NCBI GenBank assembly: GCA_022482815.1
Contig: JAKVOM010000001.1
Coordinates: 2,438,946-2,502,945 of the forward strand
From: Acidaminococcus sp.
Lineage (GTDB): Bacteria > Bacillota > Negativicutes > Acidaminococcales > Acidaminococcaceae
Direction of reading: 5' to 3'
Length of the DNA stretch: 64,000 bases
The stretch's first letter is position 1; each line of letters starts with the position of its first letter. Positions 17,328 through 27,418 of this stretch are shown in pieces. A model generated the notes under the pieces. The model was not told the DNA's origin. It worked only from the letters and a program-made list of their open reading frames with translations, and made no database searches. The position numbers and the translations under genes are program-made.

Positions 17328-17914
17328 CTTAAATCCCCCCTAAGATTTAGATTCTGGTGCAGCTCTCCAGAAGCACACAGCAAAATCATAATGTTATTAT
17401 ATCATCATTTTATTTGTTTTACTATAATTTTTTCCTTAATTTTTTGAATTTTTTTATTTACAGTTAAACCAGAAATAATTGGTTATTGTATTATGTATTC
17501 AGCATTCCATGTATGTAAATATTTTTTTATTAATTTTTTAACACTTAATTGAGTCATTCATTTTACCCTAGTTATAGTTGGTTTTATCAATAAGTAATAT
17601 TTATTGCTATTTAAATGAATATAAATTCTCATATTGTGTATTTTTATGTGTTTTGTATCCACAATTTTGCAAATAATTGTTAATAAATTGACAAAATATA
17701 CGTTTCTGAGTCGAAAGAAAAGGTGCACTTGGCGTTTAGCAATTCGCATTTGGTCCGTTCTTAGGCAGAAAAGGATCCTCATTCATGTTGAGGTGAATAG
17801 TCCAATTATGGGGTTACGCTGAATACAAGAACTATTTTTCGAGCCAATCCTTATTATTCCGCTACGCACCTACCGCAAGCGCGCGACAGATAGCAAACTG
17901 CGGCTTTAAACAAA
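17328..17914. other. AT-rich intergenic region upstream of gltS
   Basis: Very AT-rich (especially 17390-17700). I see no gene with a ribosome site and no repeat of the dispersed families, and no promoter I would commit to. It probably contains the gltS control region. Confidence 0.4.
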
Positions 17915-17915
17915 A

Positions 17916-17948
17916 AAAGACTACTGCATTTCTGCAATAGTCTTTTCT
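17916..17948. terminator. terminator of htpX
   Basis: AAAAGACTA, TTGCAGAAATGCA loop region and TAGTCTTTT form a hairpin with a T-run on the minus strand after the htpX stop; symmetrical enough to work on both strands. Confidence 0.8.
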
Positions 17949-17958
17949 CGTTTAAAAT

Positions 17959-18828
17959 TTATGCTACGGGGTCAATTTTTCCGGCGGCACGCATAGCAGC
18001 AGCCTGCTTCCTCAGCCGCTCAATTCGGTCTTCCGTAGCCGGGTGAGTCGAAAACAGAGCCTTGGCGTCCCTGGCACTAAACGGGGATATGATGAAGAGA
18101 TGAGCCGTATTCTCTGTTGCATTCGGCATCGTATGGACGCTTTGGATGCTTTCTATCTTTGCCAATGCGTCAGCCAGAGCATCCGGATCTCCGCACAGCT
18201 CCCCGCCGCTTTCATCGGCCATGTACTCTCTCGTTCTTGACACGGCAAGCTGAATGATAGCTGCCATGAGAGGTGTTAAGACCACGAGGAATAAACCGCC
18301 TAATCCACCGCCATCATCCCTGTCGCGGCGTCCGCCGAAAAAGAGCAGGAAACGGGACAGGTAGGAAATGAGGCCAGCCATACCGGCGGCGATGGTTCCA
18401 ATCAGAATATCGTTATGTCTGATGTGGCTCAATTCATGGCCCAGTACTCCGGAAAGTTCCCGCGGAGTCAAAATATCCATGAGGCCCGTCGTGACGCAGA
18501 CGGCTGCGTGTTCCGGATTACGGCCTGTTGCAAAGGCATTCGGCACGCGGCTGTCAATAATGCAGACGCGAGGCATCGGAAGTCCGGCTCTCCGCGTCAG
18601 TGCTTCCACAATATTCCAAAGGCCCGGTGCCATTTCCTTATTGACCTCCTGCGCCCCATACTGGCTGATGACAATTTTGTCACTGTTCCAGTAAATGAAC
18701 ATATTGGAGAGGATGGAAATGAGAAGCATCACAGCCATTCCGTTTGTACCGCCGACATAATCACCGATGACGAGAAGCAGGGCCGTCATCAAACCCATCA
18801 ATAACGTGGTTTTGAGCATTCTGCTCAC
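17959..18828 (-). CDS. htpX: HtpX-type membrane zinc metalloprotease
   Basis: 289 residues. Four hydrophobic segments (about 8-24, 28-45, 153-170, 183-205) anchor it in the inner membrane. The M48 active site is GVLGHELSHIRHND (HExxH) with the third ligand in REYMADESGG. It degrades misfolded membrane proteins under stress, overlapping with FtsH. It starts 3 bases after the yibQ-like stop with GGAGGTG as ribosome site, so the two share a transcript. Confidence 0.95.
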   Translation of the reverse strand: MSRMLKTTLLMGLMTALLLVIGDYVGGTNGMAVMLLISILSNMFIYWNSDKIVISQYGAQEVNKEMAPGLWNIVEALTRRAGLPMPRVCIIDSRVPNAFATGRNPEHAAVCVTTGLMDILTPRELSGVLGHELSHIRHNDILIGTIAAGMAGLISYLSRFLLFFGGRRDRDDGGGLGGLFLVVLTPLMAAIIQLAVSRTREYMADESGGELCGDPDALADALAKIESIQSVHTMPNATENTAHLFIISPFSARDAKALFSTHPATEDRIERLRKQAAAMRAAGKIDPVA

Positions 18829-18831
18829 CTC

Positions 18832-19926
18832 CTAATGCAATAACTCAGGAACACTCACCATGGTAATTCCCGAATTAAGAACTGCCTGATAGCACTGCTG
18901 CCAGGCTTTTGCCGTATTCGGTCTTGCATGACAGATGACAATGGCAGAGCCGTAACGATCAGCGGCTTTTACAGCCTTGATAATCTGTGCCTCGATGTCC
19001 CCGACATCACTGCTGTTATCAAGGAAAAATGCATTGTGCGCCGTTGGTACGCCCATTTCACTGGCGGTCTCTTCTGCCACAGAAGAAGCACTTGTACGGC
19101 TGTCAACAAAGAACAGCCCGCGTTCCTTCAGTACTCCCAATACTGCCCGAATGGTCGGGCCATTGGACGTCGCTGCCGAGCCTTGATGGTTGTTGACACC
19201 TGTCACCCCGGGCAGGCTGTCCAGCGCTTCCCGGGTAAAATCCTGGATTTGCTGTTTCGTCATACCTACCCGGACGGAACGGCTCTCCGAACTGCCGCCT
19301 GAAAATGGCTGCATCGGCAGATGCAGCATTGCTGTGTGGCCGCTGCCTTTGATGATGGAAAGCGCCGCTTCACTGTTCGTTTTAAAAGGAATAACCGCAA
19401 AAGTCATATTAAGCGGCAGACTTGTCAGTGTCCGTACCGGATCCAGCTGATATCCACAATCATCAATAAGGATTGCGAGCTTTCCGCTGTACTGACCGGC
19501 TGCAAGCCCCGGGAGTTCATCCCCGCCGCCGGATTCTGCCGGTGCCGGCTGCTCCTGCGTTTCAGGCTTTGTCTCCGTTTTAGGTTCAGCTTTCGGTTTG
19601 GCTTTCTTTTCCTGCTTGGCAGATTGTTCTTTCTGTTCAGCAGTTTTTTTCGCCTTTTCCTGCTGAATTTCCTTCTTTTCCTTTTGCTTGATTTCCTGAA
19701 CTTTCTTCTTGACCGGTTCAGGCAGCGTTTCCTTTACTTTTTCCTTAACAGGTTCCGGCATGATGTCCTCTATGACATCGGGCCACGTTTCCTCGGGATT
19801 CTGCCGTTTATGGGCAGTCAAAAACATGCCCAGGCCTATGACGACTACAAGGATCAAAATAACCCAGAAGTGTCCGCCTTTTTTCTTTTTTCTGCGCGGT
19901 TGGCGCGTATATCGTCTACTTGGCAT
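18832..19926 (-). CDS. divergent polysaccharide deacetylase family protein (YibQ-like)
   Basis: 364 residues. A basic N terminus (RRYTRQPRRKKKK) precedes one membrane helix (about 22-41), then a low-complexity Lys/Glu/Pro/Gln linker to about residue 140, predicted to span the periplasm. The C-terminal domain (about 145-364) begins LAILIDDCGYQLDP and contains MLHLPMQPF, GVNNHQGSAATS and FVDSRTS, the metal-site pattern of the divergent deacetylase (DUF610) family. It is probably an inner-membrane-anchored periplasmic protein acting on the cell wall or envelope glycans; the reaction has not been shown for the family as far as I know. Confidence 0.88.
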   Translation of the reverse strand: MPSRRYTRQPRRKKKKGGHFWVILILVVVIGLGMFLTAHKRQNPEETWPDVIEDIMPEPVKEKVKETLPEPVKKKVQEIKQKEKKEIQQEKAKKTAEQKEQSAKQEKKAKPKAEPKTETKPETQEQPAPAESGGGDELPGLAAGQYSGKLAILIDDCGYQLDPVRTLTSLPLNMTFAVIPFKTNSEAALSIIKGSGHTAMLHLPMQPFSGGSSESRSVRVGMTKQQIQDFTREALDSLPGVTGVNNHQGSAATSNGPTIRAVLGVLKERGLFFVDSRTSASSVAEETASEMGVPTAHNAFFLDNSSDVGDIEAQIIKAVKAADRYGSAIVICHARPNTAKAWQQCYQAVLNSGITMVSVPELLH

Positions 19927-19991
19927 AAAACAAAACTTCCTGTCACGTTTTAATTCCTTTTCAGGACTGTGCCGATAAAGGATTTAGGGAT

Positions 19992-20019
19992 AGTATAGCC
20001 CCTCAGCAAATTCTGTCAA
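19992..20019 (-). promoter_or_regulatory. promoter for yibQ-like gene and htpX
   Basis: TTGACA (20014-20019) and TATACT (19992-19997), 16-base spacer, starting 6 bases after the xerD-like stop codon. Confidence 0.75.
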
Positions 20020-20025
20020 GCCTCG

Positions 20026-20931
20026 TTAAGCACGAGGATGACTCTTATCGTAGACAGCCTTCAGACGATTGTTTGTCAGGTGCGTATAGATCTGTGTAGT
20101 TGAAATATCGGAATGCCCAAGCAATTCCTGCACAGTGCGCAAGTCAGCCCCGTTATCCAGCATATGCGTGGCGAAGGAGTGACGCAGGATATGCGGAGTC
20201 AGGTGCTTTTGAATGTGAACAGCTTCACCATATCCCTTGATGACCTGCCAGAACCGCTGTCTCGTCATCCCCGTTCCCCGCACGGAGAGGAAAAGGACGT
20301 CCGTCGGTTTATCTTCCTTCAGGAACAGAGGGCGCACCCTGTCGATATACTCTTTCAGGAATTTAACGGCATACTGCCCCAGAGGAATCAGCCGTTCTTT
20401 AGAACCTTTCCCATAAGCAATAACGTACTGTGCCTTCAGATCAACCCGCTGAAGTGTCAGGGAGAGCAGCTCTGACACCCGCATGCCCGTCGCGTACATG
20501 ACTTCCAGCATCGTCCGGTCCCGGAAACCTTCCGGTTTCTTGAGGTCAGGTGCTGAAAAAAGACGCTTTACTTCCTCGACAGACAGCACCTTCGGCAGCA
20601 CTACGCCCCGGGTGTCCGATTCGATAACTTCGCAGGGATCCTCGTCAATGTAGCCTTCACTCGTCATAAAGCGAAAGAAGGATTTCAAAGCGGCAAGTTT
20701 CCTTGCAGAGGAAGTAGGTGCGTAATTTTCTTTTTTCAGATCACTCATATACTTCGTAATGTCGTCACGGGTAATGTCTTTCAGTTCTTTCTTAACCCGT
20801 ACGGAAAACATGCGAAGATCTCTTCCATAGGAATCTCTCGTGTTAGGCGAGAGTCCCATTTCTACAGTCAAATAATCCAGAAACACAACGATTTCTGCTT
20901 CCAGTTTATTCTTTAGCGACATCCTGGTCAT
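20026..20931 (-). CDS. xerD: tyrosine recombinase, XerC/XerD type
   Basis: 301 residues. The SAM-like core-binding domain is at about 10-95 ([23 protein letters not shown]) and the catalytic domain follows: Arg in [12 protein letters not shown], Lys in [25 protein letters not shown] (HxxR), [14 protein letters not shown] with the nucleophilic Tyr. Length and motifs fit chromosome-dimer resolution rather than a mobile-element integrase. The gene overlaps hfq by 26 bases; ATG at 20922 may be the true start. No dif site was identified in the window. XerC versus XerD cannot be settled by eye. Confidence 0.85.
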   Translation of the reverse strand: MTRMSLKNKLEAEIVVFLDYLTVEMGLSPNTRDSYGRDLRMFSVRVKKELKDITRDDITKYMSDLKKENYAPTSSARKLAALKSFFRFMTSEGYIDEDPCEVIESDTRGVVLPKVLSVEEVKRLFSAPDLKKPEGFRDRTMLEVMYATGMRVSELLSLTLQRVDLKAQYVIAYGKGSKERLIPLGQYAVKFLKEYIDRVRPLFLKEDKPTDVLFLSVRGTGMTRQRFWQVIKGYGEAVHIQKHLTPHILRHSFATHMLDNGADLRTVQELLGHSDISTTQIYTHLTNNRLKAVYDKSHPRA

Positions 20932-21175
20932 TCCCTTTTTTCAAAGTTAAGATTGCACCCGTTTCCATCGGTGCGATAGTAGAAATTGCATGCTTATAAA
21001 TCAGCTGCTGCTTGCCTTCACTTTCCACGATGACTGTGAAGTTATCAAACCCCCACACTCTTCCACGGACCTGGAAGCCGTTCAGCAGATAAATTACGAT
21101 GGTTCTTTTTTCACTGCGTACTTTGTTCAAGAAACTGTCTTGCAGGTTAAGCTGTTTACTTGTTCCACTGTTCAT
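20906..21175 (-). CDS. hfq: RNA chaperone Hfq
   Basis: 89 residues. Sm1 motif: [20 protein letters not shown]; Sm2: [12 protein letters not shown]. The N-terminal [12 protein letters not shown] is the conserved opening, with Gln of the proximal RNA site. The hexameric ring matches small RNAs to mRNAs. It is located directly after miaA, the same order as in proteobacteria and many Negativicutes. Confidence 0.97.
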   Translation of the reverse strand: MNSGTSKQLNLQDSFLNKVRSEKRTIVIYLLNGFQVRGRVWGFDNFTVIVESEGKQQLIYKHAISTIAPMETGAILTLKKGNDQDVAKE

Positions 21176-21193
21176 AATGACCCCTCGCCTTTC

Positions 21194-22123
21194 CTAAATA
21201 AAATGACTTTCCTTTAGCAGCGTAAGCATGCGCTGAGTACATGCCTCATAATCCGGCTCCGCCGAAAGCGTCAGCCAATGGATATAGGGCATCTTTTTAT
21301 ACCAGGTAATCTGCCTTTTGGCAAAATTACGAGTAGCCTGTTTAATCTTATCCACACATTCCTCGAGTGTATATTTTCCCTGAAAATACATCACTGCCTG
21401 ACGGTAACCGATACTCTTCATCGACTGGGCATCGAGACTGATGCCTGCCTTGTAAAAATGCTCTGCCTCCTTGAGAAGACCGGCTTCCATCATAAGATCC
21501 ACCCGGCGGTTGATTCTGTCATAAAGGATTTCCCGCGGCATCGTGAGCCCGAAAACGAAGGCGTCATAGGGGAACTGACTGTCCCTATCCCGGGAGACCG
21601 TCCCTCCGCCCTCTATGGATTCAAGTGCCCTGATAACTCGCCGCCTGTCGTTGACGGAGAGCCGTGCTGCCGTTTCGGGATCTTTTTCGGCAAGCTTTGC
21701 ATGAAGTGCCGCGTTACCGTACGTATCGGCATACCGGGAAAGTTTTTCCCGCAGTGTCTGCGACTCCTGCACATCGGAAAAATGGTAATTTTCCAAAAGC
21801 GCCTTGAGATAAAGGCCCGTACCGCCGACGACAATCGGCAGATGGCCGCGCGCATGGATTTCACGGATGAGTGCTCCCGCCTGCTGCTGAAAATCGACGA
21901 CAGTGTACTTGTCACCGGGTTCACAGATATCAATCAGATGATGAGGCACTGCCGCCCTTTCTTCGGGAGTCGGTTTCGCGGTGGCAATGTCCATACCCTT
22001 AAAAACGAGCATGGAATCGCCCGAAATGATTTCACCTTGAAGACGCTGGGCAAGCAGGATGCCGCAGGCCGTCTTTCCTGTCGCTGTAGGTCCGGCAATG
22101 ACAATGAGTTTTTGTTTTTCCAT
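21194..22123 (-). CDS. miaA: tRNA dimethylallyltransferase
   Basis: 309 residues from ATG at 22123, eight bases after GGAGG. P-loop GPTATGKT (about 10-17), SGDSMLVFKGMDIATAKP, DICEPGDKYTVVDFQ, VGGTGLYLKALLENY and RQITWYKK are all typical. It adds the dimethylallyl group to A37 of tRNAs reading UNN codons. MiaB, encoded upstream in the same run, then adds methylthio to the same base, so both steps of ms2i6A synthesis are together. Confidence 0.97.
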   Translation of the reverse strand: MEKQKLIVIAGPTATGKTACGILLAQRLQGEIISGDSMLVFKGMDIATAKPTPEERAAVPHHLIDICEPGDKYTVVDFQQQAGALIREIHARGHLPIVVGGTGLYLKALLENYHFSDVQESQTLREKLSRYADTYGNAALHAKLAEKDPETAARLSVNDRRRVIRALESIEGGGTVSRDRDSQFPYDAFVFGLTMPREILYDRINRRVDLMMEAGLLKEAEHFYKAGISLDAQSMKSIGYRQAVMYFQGKYTLEECVDKIKQATRNFAKRQITWYKKMPYIHWLTLSAEPDYEACTQRMLTLLKESHFI

Positions 22124-22125
22124 TC

Positions 22126-22917
22126 TCACTGCCTCCTTATAATGCCATATTTGACACGGCTGTAGCGGCCGCCCCGGATTTCTGAGGCACCCAGTTTCTC
22201 CATATAGCCGCGATAGCGTTCCTTGACGACGACCCGCGGTGCCACACGCAGTGCAGCTTCTACAAAGGCCCTGTCCGGTTCTTCATGGAAAGCGGCAGGA
22301 CGCAGAGGCTGCATGTTGGATGAGCCCTCGACCGGTGTCTGGAACATCGGGTCAAGGTACACGACCGAAAAAGAATCGTCAGGAAGTGTCCGGATATATT
22401 CCCGGGCATTCGCCCGTATTACCGTGATGCGGCGCAGGGCCTCAACAAGCTCCGGCGGCGCATCGGTATAAGTTTTAAGGCCTTCGGAAACTACTTTCCA
22501 TATGAGCGGTGATGCTTCGAGCCCTACGACCTTGCCGGAAGGGCCTGTGACATAGGAGGCAATGGCCGCATCAGCAGCAAGGCCAAGTGTGCAGTCGAGC
22601 ACTCTGTCACCCGGTTTCAGTTCACAGGCATCGACAAAATGATCGAGATGACCTCGTTCCAGTTCCTGAACGCGGAGCACGGCCATACCCGGATGATACC
22701 GCAGTATGCCCTCTTCCGTATCGACCTGAGGCCCTCGCGCGGTCGCAACGAGTAACCCCGCCAACCCGTAACGCTCCCGCATTTTGGACAGGGACTCACC
22801 GCGGCGCCTTTTAAGGAAAGGCAGCTGCAGTTCTTCTGCCCAGGTGCGGGCCGTCCGGGAAAGAAGGGGTCCTCCTTTCAGGCCTACCGTCACGGCAAAA
22901 CTCTCTGCCGCCGTCAT
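22126..22917 (-). CDS. class I SAM-dependent methyltransferase, RsmJ-like
   Basis: 263 residues. SAM-binding motif VLDCTLGLAADAAIAS, acidic loop VVGLEASPL, and catalytic-region motif VVYLDPMFQTP, which matches the DPMFP signature of the RsmJ family (PF04445-like). RsmJ methylates G1516 of 16S rRNA at N2; the assignment here is by motif only. The N-terminal 60 residues (KRRRGESLSKMRERYG) are basic. It overlaps the mutL stop by four bases and ends at the miaA start. Confidence 0.75.
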   Translation of the reverse strand: MTAAESFAVTVGLKGGPLLSRTARTWAEELQLPFLKRRRGESLSKMRERYGLAGLLVATARGPQVDTEEGILRYHPGMAVLRVQELERGHLDHFVDACELKPGDRVLDCTLGLAADAAIASYVTGPSGKVVGLEASPLIWKVVSEGLKTYTDAPPELVEALRRITVIRANAREYIRTLPDDSFSVVYLDPMFQTPVEGSSNMQPLRPAAFHEEPDRAFVEAALRVAPRVVVKERYRGYMEKLGASEIRGGRYSRVKYGIIRRQ

Positions 22918-24809
22918 GTTCTCTTAAAGAGCTTAAACAGCTCTGCCGAATTGACTTCAATCATGCAGGGACGGCCATGGGGACACGTGAAAGGATGCTC
23001 CGTATTAAGAAGTTCCAGAATCAGTTCCCGCATTTGACGAATATTCAGTACTTCTCCGGCACGGATAGCGCTGTGGCACGCTGCGTAATGCAAGACTTCT
23101 TCCCGCAGGTCGCTCGTCTTGATTTCTTTATTCTCAGAAAGCATCTTCAGAATGTCACTGATAAAGCCTTCTGCCTGCCCTGCTTCTACGTCAGCAGGAA
23201 GAGCCGACACGCGCAGCATCGTTTCTCCGGCTGGTTCCGCATCGACACCCAGTTTCAGGAATTCCTCCCGATAGTGGTCCACCGCGTCCACGTCCTGCGG
23301 CGTAACCGTAAGAAAAAGAGGCATAAGCATCTGCTGGGACGGCACGGGCTGCTGCTGACGTACAAATTTATCATACATAATGCGTTCGTGAGCCGCATGC
23401 TGGTCAATCAGATAGAGCGAATTCTCTGACTGGGCAATGATAAACGTCCGGTCAACCTGGCCGAGCGGCCAGATGACGTCAATGCCATTTTGTGCGGCTG
23501 CTGCCGCCATATTTTCAGCCTCTGACGGTGCGGCATCACCCTGGGCACTGCCATTGCTCTCTGCACCTGGCTGCGAAAGATTCTCCGTAGTCCGCTGGGC
23601 ACTAAAAATAGCATCTGTCCGCGTTTCCTGGGTTTCCGGATTTCTCCAGATTTGTTCCGTATAAGTAGAGCGCGGCGTCAGCGGACTCTGCCTGCCCAGG
23701 CGGTTCCACCCGGAGGGGGCCTTAAAGAGCGGCTCATTTTCCACTGAGGCAGCTTTATAAGGCGCCGTCCCGTCCGGCTTTGTGGCCACGATACTGCCGC
23801 TTTCTTCCCTGCCGGCCATGGGGCGCGTCAAGGTATTGCAAAGAGCATGATACACGGCCCGATAGACAGCCTGCTCATCCCCAAATTTAATTTCACTCTT
23901 CTGGGGGTGCACGTTAATATCGATAGTATGCGTATCCACAGTCAGATTCAGCACCGCAAAGGGAAATCCTGCCTTCGGAATCTGGGATTGATACGCATGG
24001 TCGATAGCTTTGGAAATCATGCGATTGTTGATAGAACGGCCGTTGACGAAAAGCGTCTGCCACGTCCGCGTTCCCTTAAGCAGGGTCGGTTTGCTGATAT
24101 AGCCATCTACCTGAATGCCGTCCTGGTCATGATGCACTTCGAGCAGCTGGGAGACAACTTGTTTCCCGTATAAAGACCCAATCGTATCTACAAGGCTGCC
24201 GCTGCCGGGAGTATTGATGACTTCCTTATCGTTGCTCATCAGCGTGATATGGACATCCGGCCGGGAAAGTGCAATTCTGGAAAGAACTTCATTGATGTAA
24301 CGGCCTTCTGTATTAACAGTACGGAGGAATTTCCGCCGTGCCGGCACATTATAAAACAAATCTTTGACCGTCACCGTCGTCCCCACATCTCCGCCCATGG
24401 AATCAACGGTTATGTCTTCACCGCCGTCAATAGTGATGGACGTGGCAAAATCGGAACCGTCTTCCCGCGTCAACAGATTGAAGTGAGATACGGACGCGAT
24501 ACTCGGCAAGGCTTCACCGCGGAATCCCAGCGTATGAAGCGTCAGGAGATCCTCCGCTTTGACAATTTTACTTGTCGCGTGGCGCAAAATCGCCATTCTG
24601 GCATTGGCTTCGTCCATGCCGGATCCATTATCTTTCACACGGATGAATTCCGTGCCGCCTGCGTAGATTGTCACTTCAATGTGGTCGGCGCCGGCATCGA
24701 GAGAATTTTCCACAAGTTCCTTCACAACGGAAGCAGGTTTCTCAACCACTTCACCGGCAGCGATCTGGTTTGACGTATTCTGGTCAAGGAGTTTGACTTC
24801 TGCTTTCAA
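22914..24809 (-). CDS. mutL: DNA mismatch repair protein MutL
   Basis: 631 residues. N-terminal GHKL ATPase (about 1-330): ELVENSLDAGA, DNGSGMDEAN, TLGFRGEALPSIAS. A long Pro/Gln/Ser linker follows, then the C-terminal domain (about 440-631) with the endonuclease metal site DQHAAHERIMYDKF, ACHSAIRAGE and CPHGRP. The last acidic residue of the DQHAxxExxxxE motif is Asp here instead of Glu, a conservative change. MutL couples MutS mismatch recognition to strand nicking. The four-base overlap with mutS indicates coupled translation. Confidence 0.97.
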   Translation of the reverse strand: MKAEVKLLDQNTSNQIAAGEVVEKPASVVKELVENSLDAGADHIEVTIYAGGTEFIRVKDNGSGMDEANARMAILRHATSKIVKAEDLLTLHTLGFRGEALPSIASVSHFNLLTREDGSDFATSITIDGGEDITVDSMGGDVGTTVTVKDLFYNVPARRKFLRTVNTEGRYINEVLSRIALSRPDVHITLMSNDKEVINTPGSGSLVDTIGSLYGKQVVSQLLEVHHDQDGIQVDGYISKPTLLKGTRTWQTLFVNGRSINNRMISKAIDHAYQSQIPKAGFPFAVLNLTVDTHTIDINVHPQKSEIKFGDEQAVYRAVYHALCNTLTRPMAGREESGSIVATKPDGTAPYKAASVENEPLFKAPSGWNRLGRQSPLTPRSTYTEQIWRNPETQETRTDAIFSAQRTTENLSQPGAESNGSAQGDAAPSEAENMAAAAAQNGIDVIWPLGQVDRTFIIAQSENSLYLIDQHAAHERIMYDKFVRQQQPVPSQQMLMPLFLTVTPQDVDAVDHYREEFLKLGVDAEPAGETMLRVSALPADVEAGQAEGFISDILKMLSENKEIKTSDLREEVLHYAACHSAIRAGEVLNIRQMRELILELLNTEHPFTCPHGRPCMIEVNSAELFKLFKRT

Positions 24810-27418
24810 ACTGTCTTACCCCCTTCCCGTTTTGCTTCTTCCGATAATTTATAAAGGGTATTCATGGCCTCAAGAGGCGTCATGGTCGTGACATCCAGTC
24901 CAATCAGCTCTTCTCTCAGGACATCACCGAAAAGACTCGTCTGCAGTTCCGGCTCTGCCTCAGCAGCCTGCGGCTTCTGGGCATTTTTAGGCGCTTCGGC
25001 ATGACGCGTGCCTTCGGCTGCATACTGTTTCAAAAGTTCATCAGCACGCTCCAGCACCTTGTTCGGGAGCCCGGCCAGCCTTGCTACGTGAATGCCGTAG
25101 CTGCGGTCCGTTCCGCCCGGTACAATGCGGCGCAGAAACACAATGTCCTTACCCTTTTCCTTCACCGCGATGGAGTAATTTTTAATACCTTCCATTTCAT
25201 CTTCCATCTCGATGAGTTCATGATAATGCGTGGCAAAGAGCGTCTTTGCCTTGATTTTCGTATTGATATACTCCACGACGGCACGGGCAATACTCATCCC
25301 ATCGTAGGTACTGGTCCCGCGGCCCACTTCATCGAGAATAATAAGCGAATGGCTCGTTGCGTTCTTAAGAATATTGGCTACTTCGTTCATCTCAACCATA
25401 AAGGTACTTTGTCCGGTCGCCAGGTCATCGCTGGCACCGACTCTCGTGAAGATGCGGTCCACTGGACAAATGGAAGCTTCCCTGGCAGGGATAAAGCTGC
25501 CCATCTGGGTCATCAGCGTCAGCAGTGCAATTTGACGCATATATGTTGATTTACCGGCCATGTTCGGGCCTGTAAGGATAATCAGCCGTTCATCCGTACA
25601 ATTCAGATGTACGTCATTCGGGACAAAAAGCTCCCGTTCCAGCAGTTTCTCGACAACGGGATGACGGCCATCCTTAATGCTGATTTCTTCTTTATCATTC
25701 AGCCGCGGACAGATATAGTTGCCCTTAAAAGCGGCCATTGCCAAAGAATAGAGCACATCGAGTTCACCAATAGCCCGTGCCGTTTCCTGGATGTGGACGA
25801 TCTGCTTCCGCACACACTGACGGATTTCATTAAAGAGATAATACTCGAGCTGCTGAATTTTTTCGTGGGCACTCAGAATTTTATTTTCGAACTCTTTCAG
25901 TTCCGGCACAATATACCGTTCCGCGTTGACAAGAGTCTGCTTACGGATAAAATTGTCCGGCACCAAATTAATCTGCCCCTTGGAGACTTCGATATAATAG
26001 CCAAATACTTTGTTGAATCCGACTTTCAAATTTTTGATGCCCGTCGAATCTTTGATGCGCTGCTCGAAATTCTGCATCCATTCGTTATTATTCTCCGCGA
26101 TTTCATGCAGCTCATCCAGTTCCGCATTGAAGCCTTTGCGAATCATGCCGCCTTCCCGCACGGTAAAAGGCGGGTCATCGACAATCCCCCGTTCCAGAAC
26201 ATCAAGCACATCCTGATGTGGGGAAATCCGCAAATCAAGCTGATGCAGCAGGCCGCCCGCAACAGGCGCGAGAAGCTGCTTGAGCGTCGGTATCACACGC
26301 AGTGCGCTGCGCAGTGCTACCATATCCCGGGCGTTGGCCGAGCCTACTTCGATGCGGGATAAGATGCGCTCCAGGTCCGTAATATCCTTCAGGGCATCTC
26401 CCAGACTTGTCCGGAAAGATGCATTTTCCAAAATCGTCTTTACAGCCTGCTGACGCAGAGAAATCCGCGTCACACTAAGGAGAGGTGCTTCAATCCACTG
26501 CCGCAGCAGCCGGGCTCCCATGGCGGTGCAGGTGTAATCCAGGATATCAAGAAGGGTACCGTGTTTGGTGCCGTCCTTCATGTTGCGAATCAGTTCCAGA
26601 TTGCGAATCGCTGTCGCGTCAAGGGTCATGACCTGATCTGTCGTGATTTCACTGAGACGGTTGATCTGAGCCAAATCCCCTTTTAAATTTTCGTGAATAT
26701 ACTGGAGCATGCGCTCCACCGTATTTCTCACAAAAGGATTGGAAGCAGCCTTGTCACTGTCCCCGAAATGACGGCTGAAGTCATTGACGGAACCATCTGC
26801 ATGGAATCGGTTAATCATGCAGTGCGGCAGGCGCTCTGCAAGCATCGTGCTGACTGCTTCTGGCAGTTCTGCTTCCGGTTCCAGAATCAGTTCTGCCGGC
26901 TGCATGCGGTAGATTTGATCCAAAATTAAATCTTCTACATTGCTGCCCGCTGCCTCATACCAGGAACATTCTCCTGTCGATACGTCGGAAAAACTGATAC
27001 AAGCATGTTTCTTTTCCCAGGAGAGACAAGCCAGATATTGGTTATGCTGTTCATCCAGGACGGCATCGCTTAGTACCGTTCCCGGAGTGAGGATTTTCGT
27101 TACTTCGCGCTTTACGATACCGACGGCTTTTTTCGGGTCTTCCATCTGGTCACAGATGGCAATCCGGTATCCTTTTTTAATCAGCTTTGCCAGATAACTG
27201 TCTACTGAATGAAAAGGCACGCCGCACATCGGAATCGGATGTTTCGTGTTGCCCGCACGGTGTGTAAGCGTCAGATTGAGCTCACGTGACGCGGTCACAG
27301 CATCATCAAAGAATAGTTCATAAAAATCGCCCAGGCGGAAGAAAAGAAGTTTATCCTGATGTTCTTTCTTGACCGCCATGTACTGCTGTACCATGGGCGT
27401 ATAGCCTTCTTTTTCCAT
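24806..27418 (-). CDS. mutS: DNA mismatch repair ATPase MutS
   Basis: 870 residues, full length. Mismatch-binding domain at the N terminus with FFRLGDFYELFFDDA (Phe-x-Glu), connector and lever domains, then the ABC-type ATPase: Walker A TGPNMAGKSTYMRQ, STFMVEMNEVANIL, Walker B ILDEVGRGTSTYDG, and a C-terminal tail (SLFGDVLREELIGLD). Start and the miaB stop share a base (TAATG). MutS dimers bind mismatches and recruit MutL encoded next. Confidence 0.98.
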   Translation of the reverse strand: MEKEGYTPMVQQYMAVKKEHQDKLLFFRLGDFYELFFDDAVTASRELNLTLTHRAGNTKHPIPMCGVPFHSVDSYLAKLIKKGYRIAICDQMEDPKKAVGIVKREVTKILTPGTVLSDAVLDEQHNQYLACLSWEKKHACISFSDVSTGECSWYEAAGSNVEDLILDQIYRMQPAELILEPEAELPEAVSTMLAERLPHCMINRFHADGSVNDFSRHFGDSDKAASNPFVRNTVERMLQYIHENLKGDLAQINRLSEITTDQVMTLDATAIRNLELIRNMKDGTKHGTLLDILDYTCTAMGARLLRQWIEAPLLSVTRISLRQQAVKTILENASFRTSLGDALKDITDLERILSRIEVGSANARDMVALRSALRVIPTLKQLLAPVAGGLLHQLDLRISPHQDVLDVLERGIVDDPPFTVREGGMIRKGFNAELDELHEIAENNNEWMQNFEQRIKDSTGIKNLKVGFNKVFGYYIEVSKGQINLVPDNFIRKQTLVNAERYIVPELKEFENKILSAHEKIQQLEYYLFNEIRQCVRKQIVHIQETARAIGELDVLYSLAMAAFKGNYICPRLNDKEEISIKDGRHPVVEKLLERELFVPNDVHLNCTDERLIILTGPNMAGKSTYMRQIALLTLMTQMGSFIPAREASICPVDRIFTRVGASDDLATGQSTFMVEMNEVANILKNATSHSLIILDEVGRGTSTYDGMSIARAVVEYINTKIKAKTLFATHYHELIEMEDEMEGIKNYSIAVKEKGKDIVFLRRIVPGGTDRSYGIHVARLAGLPNKVLERADELLKQYAAEGTRHAEAPKNAQKPQAAEAEPELQTSLFGDVLREELIGLDVTTMTPLEAMNTLYKLSEEAKREGGKTV

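Noticed and set aside
20026-20931. Tyrosine recombinase as the missing integrase of the ssrA element
   Set aside because: Its length, motifs and place between hfq and yibQ fit a housekeeping Xer protein; it lies 5 kb outside the att-like repeats.
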